The notes beneath the pieces are model-generated. The model worked only from the letters and a program-made list of their open reading frames with translations. It had not been told where the DNA came from and made no database searches. Of a stretch of DNA of 64,000 nucleotides, positions 24,263-32,327 are shown piece by piece (positions within the stretch are counted from its first letter, which is position 1; each line of letters starts with the position of its first letter). Source of the DNA: an uncultured Microbacteriaceae bacterium. Its GTDB lineage: Bacteria > Actinomycetota > Actinomycetes > Actinomycetales > Microbacteriaceae. The stretch spans positions 186,001-250,000 of the forward strand of contig CANKXX010000001.1 in NCBI GenBank assembly GCA_947487835.1. The letters run 5' to 3'. The translations under genes and the position numbers were made by a program.

Positions 24263-24450
24263 GACGACGAGCGCTTCCCTCGGAACACGTCGACGAGCGA
24301 GGCCGGGTCGAGCTTGCCGTCCGCGACCCTGCCGACCACGGCGCCGATCCCCATGGCGACGGCCACGAACACGAACGGCCAGAAGCCGTACTCGATGCCG
24401 ACGATCGCGAGCACGGCACCGATCAGGATGCCGGTCTTCGCGCTGGTCAC
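24259..24450 (-). CDS. Small membrane protein, DUF2273-like
   Basis: 63 residues with two hydrophobic helices (TGILIGAVLAIVGIEYGFWP; FVFVAVAMGIGAVVGRVADG) and a short basic tail (VDVFRGKRSSS). The same kind of protein (DUF2273) sits between Asp23 and AmaP genes in Firmicutes, which supports the assignment. It overlaps both neighbours by four bases. Confidence 0.85.
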   Translation of the reverse strand: MTSAKTGILIGAVLAIVGIEYGFWPFVFVAVAMGIGAVVGRVADGKLDPASLVDVFRGKRSSS

Positions 24451-24878
24451 TGGGCGCGCACCGCGGTGGGCTGGTCGTCCTCGGCGGACGGGATGTGGAC
24501 GTCGTCGATGGTCACGTTGACCTCGGTGACCTGCATGCCCACGAGCGTCTCGATGGCCGTGACGATCGCGGCGCGCACGTCCGAGGCGACCTTCTGCAGC
24601 GGCACCGGGTACTCCGCGACGATGATCACGTCGGCGGCGACCTGGGTCTCGCCGACCTCGACGCTGATGCCCTGACCGAGGTCGGTGCTGTTCACCGCGT
24701 TCCGGAGCGCGCCGAGAGCACGGGCGGTGCCGCCGCCGAGCGCGTAGACGCCGGTCACGTCGCGGGCCGCGATACCGGCGACCTTGGCGATGACGCCGTC
24801 GTTGATGACGGTGCGTCCCAGGCCGACGTCCGTGCTGGTGCCGGTGGCGCTTGCGCTGGGGGTCATGTTGGTTGCCAT
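24447..24878 (-). CDS. Asp23/Gls24 family envelope stress response protein
   Basis: 143 residues, the clearest Asp23 of the cluster: VINDGVIAKVAGIAARDVTG followed by VYALGGG, then ISVEVGETQVAADVIIVAEY and IETLVGMQVTEVNVTIDDVH. Asp23 forms a meshwork under the membrane and responds to alkaline and cell-wall stress. It is the first gene of the five-gene minus operon. Of two in-frame ATGs, 24878 has AAGGA five bases before it, so I prefer it over 24884. The promoter faces the sigma factor gene at 25018. Confidence 0.93.
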   Translation of the reverse strand: MATNMTPSASATGTSTDVGLGRTVINDGVIAKVAGIAARDVTGVYALGGGTARALGALRNAVNSTDLGQGISVEVGETQVAADVIIVAEYPVPLQKVASDVRAAIVTAIETLVGMQVTEVNVTIDDVHIPSAEDDQPTAVRAQ

Positions 24879-25017
24879 GTGCATCCTTCTTTCAGCTTCG
24901 TCAGCGCCGATGGCGCTGATTCGGTGGTTAGATCGTGCTGGTCACCAGTAGGACGCGGCGTGGAGACCGTTCGTCACGGCGGACGCAGAAAAATCTCCGA
25001 AATCCGAAAGAGGTGGC

Positions 25018-25587
25018 GTGGACGCCGAGGCGTTTTCCCGGCCTGCGCTGGAGCTGGTGGACGAGGTCATCGTCGTCGGCCGTGCCGCCGACGGTGATGC
25101 GCGTGCCTTCGAGGTGCTCATCCGGCGCTACGGTCCGCTGATGCGCGCGTACGCGGTGCGCCTGCTCGGTCACGGCGGCGACGCGGACGACGCGGTGCAG
25201 GACGCCTACGTCACGGCCTGGCAGCAGCTCGATCGTCTGCAGGACGAGAAGGCTTTCAAGGGCTGGCTGATGCGGATTCTGAGCAGGAAGTGCATCGACC
25301 GCATCCGGGCCCGGTCCGACCACGACGACATCGCGGACCACGAACAGGCCGCGTCGGACGCCGGCACGCCCGAGGCGGCGGTGATCAGCCGGTCCCGCGA
25401 GGATGCCCTCGCCCTCGCTCTGGCGGCTCTGCCCGAACAGCAGCGCCGATGCTGGATACTGAGGGAGATCGCGGAATACAGCTACGAGGAGATCGCCGAG
25501 GAACTGGACTTGCCCGCCTCGACGGTCCGTGGCCTTCTCGCCCGGGCCCGCAGGGCACTGGTGAGTGAGATGGAGGGATGGCGATGA
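25018..25587 (+). CDS. ECF-type RNA polymerase sigma factor
   Basis: 189 residues, GTG start with AAGAGGT seven bases before. Region 2: DARAFEVLIRRYGPLMRAYA, DADDAVQDAYVTAWQQLDRL, AFKGWLMRILSRKCIDRIRA. Region 4: LALAALPEQQRRCWILREIA, EYSYEEIAEELDLPASTVRG followed by LLARARRAL. It is divergent from the Asp23 operon and translationally coupled to an Asp23-like protein, so it probably drives both operons in envelope stress. No consensus promoter of its own kind could be assigned by eye. Confidence 0.94.
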   Translation: MDAEAFSRPALELVDEVIVVGRAADGDARAFEVLIRRYGPLMRAYAVRLLGHGGDADDAVQDAYVTAWQQLDRLQDEKAFKGWLMRILSRKCIDRIRARSDHDDIADHEQAASDAGTPEAAVISRSREDALALALAALPEQQRRCWILREIAEYSYEEIAEELDLPASTVRGLLARARRALVSEMEGWR

Positions 25588-26216
25588 CCCCCGATTCTCC
25601 GTTCCGCCCGGACTCCCGCGCCGCCGGGGATGAGCAGGATCTCCGCTCCGTCGACCTGGACGGGCACACGCTCGACGAGCTCACCGACTACCTCGACAGC
25701 GGCCGGTCGCCCGTCGATCCCTCCATCGAGAACTCCCCCGGCTGCCGCATCGCGCTCGCCGCGCTGCTTCGGCTGCGCACCGCCGCGAACGCCTTGATCG
25801 AGGCCGAGGCCGCCGCCGAAGCGGGGAAGGACGATCGCTGGGTGAAGCGGATCCTCAGCGGGATCAGCCGCGATGCGCACGCCGGCCGGGACATCCCCGT
25901 CCGATCCGACGATCCGGCGGCCACGCTCGTGCTGACCGAGGGGGCGGTGCGCGGCATGGTTCGGGCCGCGGGCGACGGGGTCGACGGGGTGCTCATGGGC
26001 CGGTGCAGGCTGGACGGCGACGTGACGGAGCCGGGAGCGCCGATCGCCGTGACCGTTGAGATCAGCGTGCTGTTCGGCCAGCCCATCCCCGACACGGCGG
26101 CTCGTGTCCGGTCCGCGGTGGCCCGCGAGCTGGCGAAGCACACGGAGCTCGCCGTCAGTTCGATCGACGTGGACGTGCGTGACGTGCAGTTCATCGGACG
26201 GAACGAGCCCGCATGA
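25584..26216 (+). CDS. Anti-sigma-like/Asp23 fusion protein
   Basis: 210 residues, start ATG 25584 overlapping the sigma stop (ATGA) with GGAGGG six bases before. The first ~90 residues (LDGHTLDELTDYLDSGRSPV, SPGCRIALAALLRLRTAANA, KDDRWVKRILSGI) are helical and sit where an anti-sigma factor would; the second half (LVLTEGAVRGMVRAAGDGVD; IAVTVEISVLFGQPIPDTAA; VRSAVARELAKHTELAVSSI then DVDVRDVQF) is an Asp23/Gls24 domain. There is no membrane helix and no zinc-binding HxxxCxxC. I infer that it links envelope state to sigma activity. Confidence 0.8.
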   Translation: MTPDSPFRPDSRAAGDEQDLRSVDLDGHTLDELTDYLDSGRSPVDPSIENSPGCRIALAALLRLRTAANALIEAEAAAEAGKDDRWVKRILSGISRDAHAGRDIPVRSDDPAATLVLTEGAVRGMVRAAGDGVDGVLMGRCRLDGDVTEPGAPIAVTVEISVLFGQPIPDTAARVRSAVARELAKHTELAVSSIDVDVRDVQFIGRNEPA

Positions 26217-26548
26217 GGACGATCGAGCAGAACCAGGACCTGTCGCAGCGGCTCACCGAGCTGGTACGCAGCCTGCCCGGTGTCACGGTGGTGTACCCGA
26301 CCGCAGCCCTGCCGGCGGCGGTCCGGGGGCACATCGTGTCGACCGTCACGGGACCGCAGGAGGGCGACGCGCTCGTTCTCGTGCGCCTCGGCCCGGTGGG
26401 TGCTCGAGTCTCCGTGAACATGGGCGTCTCCGCGCACGACTCCGCCTCCGAGCAGTGCCGCCGGGTGCACGCGGCCGTGGTCGCTCACCTGTCGGCGGAG
26501 GGCATCAGCGCGACCGACGTGAGGGTCAGGGTCAGCAGCATCGACTGA
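26213..26548 (+). CDS. Third gene of the sigma/Asp23 operon, unknown
   Basis: 111 residues, overlapping the previous stop by four bases. LTELVRSLPGVTVVYPTAAL, DALVLVRLGPVGARVSVNMG, RVHAAVVAHLSAEGISATDV with RVRVSSID at the end: an alpha/beta protein whose last strand resembles the ending of Asp23 domains. No motif assigns a reaction. Its conserved position suggests a part in the same envelope-stress module. Confidence 0.78.
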   Translation: MRTIEQNQDLSQRLTELVRSLPGVTVVYPTAALPAAVRGHIVSTVTGPQEGDALVLVRLGPVGARVSVNMGVSAHDSASEQCRRVHAAVVAHLSAEGISATDVRVRVSSID

Positions 26549-26584
26549 ACGCGCCGTGCGGAGACGCCTCGTATGGGCTACGGG

Positions 26585-27124
26585 CTACGGGCGCAGCCCG
26601 CGAAGGATGATCTCGAGGAGCTGCTGCGCTGCGTCGCTGTCGGGTGCGAGCCCTGCGCTGCGGATCGCGTGCGCTATCCCGCAGGCGAGGAGCAGCACCG
26701 AGACGGCATCGACGCCCGCGCGCACTCGCCCATCGGATTGCGCCTCCTCCAGCACGTCGGTAAGGCTTTCGATGAGCGCGGCACGCTTCGATGCCGTCTG
26801 CGGGAGCACGGCGTCCGAACGCGCGGTGACCTTCTCGAACAACGGATCCGTGGTGAGCAGTGCGACGTGTTCGGCGAGCGCCCGATCGAATCGATCCGGC
26901 CCCCCCTGGTTCAGGGCGCGATCGAGTTCCTCGAAGCGATCCCAGACAACGACCTCTTCGAGCTCCTCGACGGTGGCGAAGTGCCGGTAGACGGTGCCCA
27001 CGCCGACGTCCGCCGCGCGCGCGACCGTATTCAGCGCCAGCTCGTTCCCCCGGCCGGCCAGTTCTCGCGCGGCGATGAGAATGCGATCGCGGTTGCGGGC
27101 AGCGTCGCGCCGGAGACCGTCCAT
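26585..27124 (-). CDS. TetR family transcriptional regulator
   Basis: 179 residues: helix-turn-helix at 12-55 (RDRILIAARELAGRGNELAL, VARAADVGVGTVYRHFATVE) and a helical effector domain with RFDRALAEHVALLTTDPLFE and VSVLLLACGIAHAIRSAG (the TetR_C_SACE_7180-like type, by resemblance). ATG 27124; the much longer upstream reading frame is antisense to the SDR gene and is not coding. Divergent from the SDR gene at 27218 with CGGATA/TATCCG inverted repeats between, its probable target. Confidence 0.92.
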   Translation of the reverse strand: MDGLRRDAARNRDRILIAARELAGRGNELALNTVARAADVGVGTVYRHFATVEELEEVVVWDRFEELDRALNQGGPDRFDRALAEHVALLTTDPLFEKVTARSDAVLPQTASKRAALIESLTDVLEEAQSDGRVRAGVDAVSVLLLACGIAHAIRSAGLAPDSDAAQQLLEIILRGLRP

Positions 27125-27155
27125 GGAACGACATCGTAACGCGGTCCGACGTAAA

Positions 27156-27187
27156 CGGATAACTTCTCCGACCGGATGAACTATCCG
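27156..27187. promoter_or_regulatory. Putative TetR operator, spaced inverted repeat
   Basis: CGGATA (27156-27161) and TATCCG (27182-27187), 20 bases apart, flanked by further A/T matches (AACGGATAAC, AACTATCCGC). Centred between the TetR and SDR starts. Confidence 0.55.
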
Positions 27188-27217
27188 CTTATGATAGGGC
27201 GAACGTGAAAGGACTCC

Positions 27218-27988
27218 ATGACTGCCACTGACCGCCCCCTCGCCCTCGTCACCGGTGCCAGCTCGGGGATCGGCGCCGAGTTCGCTCGTCGCTACGCCCG
27301 CGAAGGCTTCGATCTCCTGCTCGTCGCCCGCTCGGAAGCCGCGTTGCAGGCGCTGGCCGACGACCTCTCGGCGATGCACGCCATCACCGCATCGGTCCAC
27401 AGGGCCGACCTCTCGGATCCGGTGGACGTCTCGAGCCTGGTCGACGTCATCACCCAGCGACTGCCGCGCATCGACCACCTCGTCAACAGCGCCGGCACCG
27501 CTCCCGAGGGAGACCTCGACCGAATGGACCCGGACGACCTGCGCCAGATGGTCGACATCAACATCACCGCACTGTCGTTGCTGACCCGGGCCGCCATTGT
27601 CCGGATGCGCGGCTCCGGCAGCGGCACGATCATCAACATCGCCAGCGCCGCCGGCTATCAGCCGCTCCCCCATTTTTCTGCCTACGCCGCATCCAAGGCG
27701 TACGTGATCCGCCTCACCGAGGCGCTCTCCGAGGAACATCGGCCTCATGGCCTTCGAATCTTCTCGGTCGCCCCCGGGGACACTGAGACTCCGATGAACC
27801 CTGGAGCGGGGAGGAACAAGCGCCGGGCGCACCAGGTGGTCGACACGGCGTGGCAGACCATGCCGAGCACAGCACCGTCGGTTGTCGATGGCCGCAGAAA
27901 CAGTCTCCTGGCCACGCTGTCGACGCGGCTCTTCAGCAAGCGGTTCGGGCTCCGCACCGCCGAGAAGATGATGCGAGCGAAAGCCTGA
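27218..27988 (+). CDS. SDR family oxidoreductase
   Basis: 256 residues of the classical short-chain dehydrogenase type: LALVTGASSGIGAEFARRYA (TGxxxGIG cofactor loop; Arg at the next strand fits NADP), VNSAG at ~92, Ser in ASAAGYQPLPHFSAYAASKA with the YxxxK tetrad (Tyr, Lys), and the PGDTETPMN lid. AAAGGA precedes ATG 27218. Controlled presumably by the divergent TetR gene. Confidence 0.93.
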   Translation: MTATDRPLALVTGASSGIGAEFARRYAREGFDLLLVARSEAALQALADDLSAMHAITASVHRADLSDPVDVSSLVDVITQRLPRIDHLVNSAGTAPEGDLDRMDPDDLRQMVDINITALSLLTRAAIVRMRGSGSGTIINIASAAGYQPLPHFSAYAASKAYVIRLTEALSEEHRPHGLRIFSVAPGDTETPMNPGAGRNKRRAHQVVDTAWQTMPSTAPSVVDGRRNSLLATLSTRLFSKRFGLRTAEKMMRAKA

Positions 27989-28130
27989 CCTTCCGCGCTG
28001 GTCGGCCGAAACGGCGTGCTCGACCTTTCTCGTGTCGCGGTTCCCCTGCCGGTCGAAGCGCGCGAAGGTGCAGGGTGCCCGCCCTCGGCTTCCCCCGGGT
28101 CCCGGCAGGTCGCCCTGGTAGAATTGCGCC

Positions 28131-28298
28131 ATGTCCCCGTTCTCCGCATCGCTGTCGCGCGCCCGTGCGCGCGCCGCAGCCGCGTTCCCGAACCGGCTGC
28201 TGCTGACCAAGCGCGCGTCGGGCACGAACGGATGGCTGAGCTCCTGGGGCACCAACGCGCACGGCGAGATCGCCGGCTGCCCGCCGCCACGCCGCTGA
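28131..28298 (+). CDS. Leaderless 55-residue ORF upstream of nhaA
   Basis: ATG 28131 stands six bases after a TAGAAT -10 element (28119-28124), where an mRNA would start with the ATG itself, as in many actinobacterial leaderless genes. The peptide is basic and Arg/Ala-rich at the front (SRARARAAAAFPNRLLL) and ends in GEIAGCPPPRR. I recognise no family. A hairpin starts three bases after its stop and NhaA follows 70 bp later, so it may be a regulatory leader peptide. Coding evidence is positional only. Confidence 0.45.
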   Translation: MSPFSASLSRARARAAAAFPNRLLLTKRASGTNGWLSSWGTNAHGEIAGCPPPRR

Positions 28299-28300
28299 TC

Positions 28301-28334
28301 CGCGACCGCCCCTCCTTCTGAGCCAGCGGTCGCG
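28301..28334 (+). promoter_or_regulatory. Hairpin in the nhaA leader
   Basis: CGCGACCGC (28301-28309) / GCGGTCGCG (28326-28334), nine-base perfect stem with a 16-base loop, between the leader ORF stop and the nhaA start, without a T-run. Could attenuate or set mRNA structure. Confidence 0.5.
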
Positions 28335-28370
28335 CATCCCGCGTTCGCCTCCCCTCAGGATGGATCCCTC

Positions 28371-29660
28371 ATGTCGCATCAGTACGCTCCCCTGCCCGCC
28401 GACCAGGCACCTCACGCCCTGTGGCGCGGCATCCACCAGACGCTCCGCAAGGACACCGTGGGAGGGGCGATCCTCCTCGCCGCTACCCTGCTCGCGCTGG
28501 TCATCGCGAACAGCCCGGCCGCGGGACTGTACGAGTCGGTCCGCGACTTCCGGTTCGGGCCGGAGACACTGCACCTGAATCTCACTGTCGGCGCGTGGGC
28601 CGCCGATGGGCTGCTTGCCATCTTCTTCTTCGTGGTCGGCTTGGAGCTGAAGGAGGAGTTCGTCGCGGGCAAGCTGCGCAACCCCCGCACGGCGATCGTG
28701 CCGATCGTCGCCGCGGTGGGCGGCGTCGTCGTGCCCGCCCTGATCTTCGTGGCGGTGAACCTTCCGCGAGGCGGCAGCGCGCTCTCCGGCTGGGCCATCC
28801 CGGCCGCGACCGACATCGCCTTCGCCGTCGCCGTCATCGCCGTCGTCGGGAAGTTCCTCCCGCCGGCGCTGCGCACGTTCCTCCTCACGCTGGCCGTGGT
28901 CGACGACCTCATCGCGATCACGATCATCGCCGTCTTCTACACGGCGGGCATCGATCTGCTGATGCTCGGGCTCGCGCTGATCCCGCTCGCCGTCTTCGCC
29001 GTGTGCGTGCAACGCGGCGTGCGCGCCTGGTGGATCCTCATCCCCCTCGGCGTCGTGACCTGGGCGCTCGTGCACGCCGCGGGCATCCACGCCACCGTCG
29101 CGGGTGTGCTCCTCGGCTTCGTGGTCCCGGTCATCGCCACCAGGCGCGCCCGCGTGCGAGCCGGCACGGACGAGACCGGGCGCCCGCTCTACGACGGCCT
29201 CGCCGCGCACTTCGCGGACCGCTGGAGCGTGCTGTCCACCGCGTTCGCCGTCCCCGTGTTCGCCTTCTTCTCCGCGGGGGTGACGGTCGGGGGCTTCGCG
29301 GGTCTGGCCGAGTCCTTCCAGGACTCCATCGCGGTCGGGATCATCGCCGGCCTGGTGGTCGGGAAGGCGGTCGGCATCACCGGGAGCACCTTCCTTCTCA
29401 CCCGCTTCCGCGGCATCGCCCTCGACCCGACGCTCCGCTGGGTGGACGTGGTCGGCATGGCCTTCGTCGCCGGGATCGGCTTCACGGTGTCCCTGCTCGT
29501 CGGCGAGCTGTCCTACGGCGTCGGCAGCGAATCCGACGAGCACGTGAAGGTCGGCGTGCTGGCTGGGTCGTTCCTCGCGGCGCTGATCGGCGGCAGCATC
29601 CTCGCGGTCCGTAACCGTCACTACCGGAGCGTCCCTGCACACGCTGACGCCGACGCCTAG
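28371..29660 (+). CDS. nhaA: Na+/H+ antiporter NhaA
   Basis: A 429-residue inner-membrane antiporter exchanging Na+ (Li+) for protons, with about 12 membrane helices. Diagnostic stretches: FFFVVGLELKEEFVAGKLRN, IPAATDIAFAVAVIAVVGKF with the conserved Asp, LTLAVVDDLIAITIIAVFYT (the ion-binding Asp pair), HATVAGVLLGFVVPV, GFTVSLLVGELSYG near the C-terminus. Length is normal for the family with a short tail. A leaderless ORF and a hairpin precede it. Regulation by Na+ or pH cannot be read from the sequence. Confidence 0.95.
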   Translation: MSHQYAPLPADQAPHALWRGIHQTLRKDTVGGAILLAATLLALVIANSPAAGLYESVRDFRFGPETLHLNLTVGAWAADGLLAIFFFVVGLELKEEFVAGKLRNPRTAIVPIVAAVGGVVVPALIFVAVNLPRGGSALSGWAIPAATDIAFAVAVIAVVGKFLPPALRTFLLTLAVVDDLIAITIIAVFYTAGIDLLMLGLALIPLAVFAVCVQRGVRAWWILIPLGVVTWALVHAAGIHATVAGVLLGFVVPVIATRRARVRAGTDETGRPLYDGLAAHFADRWSVLSTAFAVPVFAFFSAGVTVGGFAGLAESFQDSIAVGIIAGLVVGKAVGITGSTFLLTRFRGIALDPTLRWVDVVGMAFVAGIGFTVSLLVGELSYGVGSESDEHVKVGVLAGSFLAALIGGSILAVRNRHYRSVPAHADADA

Positions 29661-29779
29661 CCGCCCGGGAGAAGGGGCGGACACGGCGGAGCAACGCTGG
29701 TCCCGACCCGTCAGGTGCCGGCGACGCGCTCTCGAGGACGCCGGTCGCCAAGGGCACCGCGGCGGCTGAGGCCAGCGGA

Positions 29780-29977
29780 TCAGTCGGGGAACGACCGGCG
29801 GATGCGTCTCGTCGCTTCTGCGAAGTCCCCGCCGATGACGGCGTCGGCCATCATCCGGCAGTAGTTCTCGTCGTCGTAGCCCTGACCGCCGTCCGTGGCG
29901 ATGACCTGCCCGGCGTCGCCCGTCAACTGCCACGCCCACCTGCCGTCGGACCGTCTGTACACGAGTCGCTCAGCCAT
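29780..29977 (-). CDS. YegP-like DUF1508 protein
   Basis: 65 residues: LVYRRSDGRWAWQLTGDAGQ, VIATDGGQGYDDENYCRMMA and VIGGDFAEATRRIRRSFPD. This is the DUF1508 unit, which in YegP occurs twice; here it occurs once. Function unknown. GGGGAG stands six bases before ATG 29977. Monocistronic, convergent with nhaA. Confidence 0.88.
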   Translation of the reverse strand: MAERLVYRRSDGRWAWQLTGDAGQVIATDGGQGYDDENYCRMMADAVIGGDFAEATRRIRRSFPD

Positions 29978-30293
29978 GCGCGCTCCCCCGCTCAGTGTGC
30001 CTTCCCGATGCCAGCGCATTCGATCACGACGTGAACGCCGTCCCCTATCCATAGCAGAAACGCGCCCGGCGGCGCGCGGTTGCGAGGCGCGGACAGACCC
30101 GAAGGGGCTGTTCGCCCCGGCACGTGCTTCCTGGTCCGACGGGCACGGCCGGACCGCTCCTCCAATCGCCCGCTCCCTGGAGATGGGCTGGGACGGGGAG
30201 CGACGGATGGTGCAGGCGAGCAGACTTGCGCACTAATGTCTCCGCCTCCGCGCGGGATATGACTTCCTTTGCCCATTCCGAGCCAGGAGCCTG
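29978..30293. other. Gene-free stretch, 316 bp
   Basis: Divergent region before the SGNH-like gene. TAATGT at 30234-30239 may be a -10 element for that gene. A weak GGGGC/GCCCC hairpin lies near 30105-30120. No small gene or RNA recognised. Confidence 0.4.
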
Positions 30294-31031
30294 ATGCCCC
30301 GCCTACCGAAACGGATCAGACGTGCGCTGACCCTGCCCGTGGTCCACACCAGGGCCGCTGAATTCCTGTTCCGCCGGGCGGACGCGAGCGGCGACATCTA
30401 TCCCGAGGACTCCCCGTCCGGGTCGGTGCTGGGGCCCGATCCCGACCGGATCCTCTTCCTCGGCGAGCGGGGACAGATGACGCTCGGCGTGCGCACTCAC
30501 GCACTGTCGCTTCCCGCCTTCCTCGCGCGGCAGCTCGCCAAGCGCACCCAGCGCGGCGTCACCTGGAGCATCACCGACCTCCCTCAGTCGCGCCTGCAGC
30601 ACGCGCCGCGCATCATCGAGACACTCGAACCGAAGCTCCGGAGTGTCGACGTCGTCGTGATCCTGGTCGGCATCACCGACACGCTCCGCGCCACGTCGGC
30701 CGCCGCCTGGCAGGAGCACCTACAGGGCACGCTGCAGGCGCTCAACGGCCGCCTCTCGAAGGACGCCCGCATCCTCGTCGCCGACATCCCCCCGCTCGAC
30801 AACGCCGGCAGCCTGTCCCGGCCGGCGCGCGTGGCCGCCGGGATCCACGGCCGCACTCTGAACCGGCGCAGCCGGGCCGTGCTCGCCGACTGTCCGCGGT
30901 CCACGGCGGTCCCGTTCCCGGAGGAGCTCACCGAGTCGCTGTGGCTTCCCGAGTCGGTCGAGAACCGCTACACCCACACCTATCGGGTGTGGGGCGCGCA
31001 TCTCGCCGACGCGGTCGTCCACTCCGACTAG
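30294..31031 (+). CDS. SGNH/GDSL-hydrolase-like protein, catalytic Ser missing
   Basis: 245 residues whose order of strands and helices fits the SGNH fold: RILFLGERGQMTLGVRTHAL where block I would be GDS(I/L), ITDLPQSRLQHAPRIIETLE, VDVVVILVGITDTLRATSAA with GITD in place of GxND, ARILVADIPPLDNAGSL, AGIHGRTLN, and a late YRVWGAHLADAV. The block I Ser is replaced by Glu-Arg and the block III Asn by Thr, so the protein probably does not act as an ordinary esterase. A related actinobacterial group has GDGPAVG at block I, to my recollection. Confidence 0.7.
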   Translation: MPRLPKRIRRALTLPVVHTRAAEFLFRRADASGDIYPEDSPSGSVLGPDPDRILFLGERGQMTLGVRTHALSLPAFLARQLAKRTQRGVTWSITDLPQSRLQHAPRIIETLEPKLRSVDVVVILVGITDTLRATSAAAWQEHLQGTLQALNGRLSKDARILVADIPPLDNAGSLSRPARVAAGIHGRTLNRRSRAVLADCPRSTAVPFPEELTESLWLPESVENRYTHTYRVWGAHLADAVVHSD

Positions 31032-31079
31032 TCTCGCGGCCGTGCAGTCCGGCACCACGGGACATGGAAGTATGCCGAT

Positions 31080-31568
31080 ATGCAGCCCTGGACCGCCCTG
31101 ATCGTCTTCCATGCGTTCTTCGCGGCCGTGGCACTGCCTCTCGGTGCATTCCAACTGCTGCGTCGTCGTCGGGGTGATCGGTGGCACGTCCTCGTCGGGC
31201 GGGTGTGGGCGGTCAGCATCGTCCTGACCTCCGTGTCGTCCTTCTGGATCGGCGGCTACTCGACCTTCCTCGCCCTGTTCCTGAAGTTCCTCGCGGTGGT
31301 GTCGATCGTCTCCGTGGTGATCGGCTGGATAGCCGCTCGCCGTGGCGACCGGGCCAATCACGCGGGCTTCATGACGGGGGCGTATCTCGGACTCGTCGGC
31401 GCGTTCATCGGTGTCGTCTCAGCGCCTCACCGACGCATCCCGAGTGCTTTCCGCATCTATCCCGAAGAGGCGACGTACGCGACGCTCGTCATCCTTCTGA
31501 TCGCGGCCGGGATCCTGGTCGTGACGCGCCTTGCAGCACGACCCCGGGCGGTGCGGGTCACGTCCTGA
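31080..31568 (+). CDS. DUF2306 membrane protein
   Basis: 162 residues with four membrane helices. FHAFFAAVALPLGAFQLLRR, the RRGDRWHVLVGRVWAVSIVL loop with conserved His and GR, FLKFLAVVSIVSVVIGWIAA, and RRGDRANHAGFMTGAYLGLV, are the DUF2306 pattern. Role unknown. It follows the SGNH-like gene by 49 bp in the same direction. Confidence 0.85.
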   Translation: MQPWTALIVFHAFFAAVALPLGAFQLLRRRRGDRWHVLVGRVWAVSIVLTSVSSFWIGGYSTFLALFLKFLAVVSIVSVVIGWIAARRGDRANHAGFMTGAYLGLVGAFIGVVSAPHRRIPSAFRIYPEEATYATLVILLIAAGILVVTRLAARPRAVRVTS

Positions 31569-31595
31569 TCTCCACGATCGTCACGATCCGGGTCG

Positions 31596-32174
31596 TCACG
31601 AACCGCGAACCGCTCGCGCCCGCGTCTTGATGGCGGAGATGACGTCGCTCTTGGCGTCCGCGTAGTCGTTCATGTCCTCCCACCGCCGCACCATCAACGC
31701 TCGCTTGGTGGTCTCGTAAAGCGCGCGATCGTCCGCGTCGGAGCGGAGCCGATCGCGCAGCAGCAGGTAGTCGTCCACGGCGGGATGCTCGCGCTCGTAG
31801 ACGTGCACGTGGACGTCGCGGGCCGGTGTCCGCACGAGGCGGTGCGCCGGCTCCCGCACCCGCAGCAGGTATCCGGCGGCGAGGAGCGGGTCGAGGTAGT
31901 CCTCCTCGGCGGTGATGTCGGGCACCACGACCAGGATGTCGATGATCGGCTTCGCGGCCAGCCCGGGCACCGCCGTGGACCCGATGTGCTCGATCTCGAC
32001 CTCGGCCGCGATGTCCCGTCCGGCGAGGGCATCCAGGATCCGCCGGCGGTGGTCGAGGTAGGTGCCGACCCATCCATCGTCGTAGTCGTGCAGGTCGAGC
32101 TCGAGCGCCTCGACGCCTCCCACCAGCTCGACTGCCGTGACGTCCGGTCTGCGCGGTCTCGGGATCTTCCTCAC
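31596..32174 (-). CDS. GrpB family protein (UPF0157)
   Basis: 192 residues of the nucleotidyltransferase-like GrpB family: AALELDLHDYDDGW-type start region, then VEIEHIGSTAVPGLAAKPII followed by DILVVVPD (GSTAVPGLxAKPxID is the hallmark), LLAAGYLLRVREPAHRLVRT, VHVHVYEREHPAVDDYLLLR. Chosen GTG 32174 has GGAAGGA six bases before it; the longer frame upstream lacks a ribosome site. Function not established; some members are tRNA- or dephospho-CoA-linked fusions. Confidence 0.9.
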   Translation of the reverse strand: MRKIPRPRRPDVTAVELVGGVEALELDLHDYDDGWVGTYLDHRRRILDALAGRDIAAEVEIEHIGSTAVPGLAAKPIIDILVVVPDITAEEDYLDPLLAAGYLLRVREPAHRLVRTPARDVHVHVYEREHPAVDDYLLLRDRLRSDADDRALYETTKRALMVRRWEDMNDYADAKSDVISAIKTRARAVRGS

Positions 32175-32327
32175 GAGGACATCCTTCCAGCGGAGCGCTG
32201 CACCGACGGACGACACCGTCTCGACCGCAGCGGTACCCGCGGTCCGCGTCCCCGTCCGGCGCCCTATCAGTGCGATGACCGATAGCGTCGGCACCAGGCC
32301 GCGCCGCGCGCCGGGAGGAGGGCAGAG

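Noticed and set aside
27125-28255. N-terminal extension of the TetR gene at 26585 into the SDR region on the minus strand
   Set aside because: It is antisense to the SDR gene and has no homology; the TetR protein starts properly at 27124.
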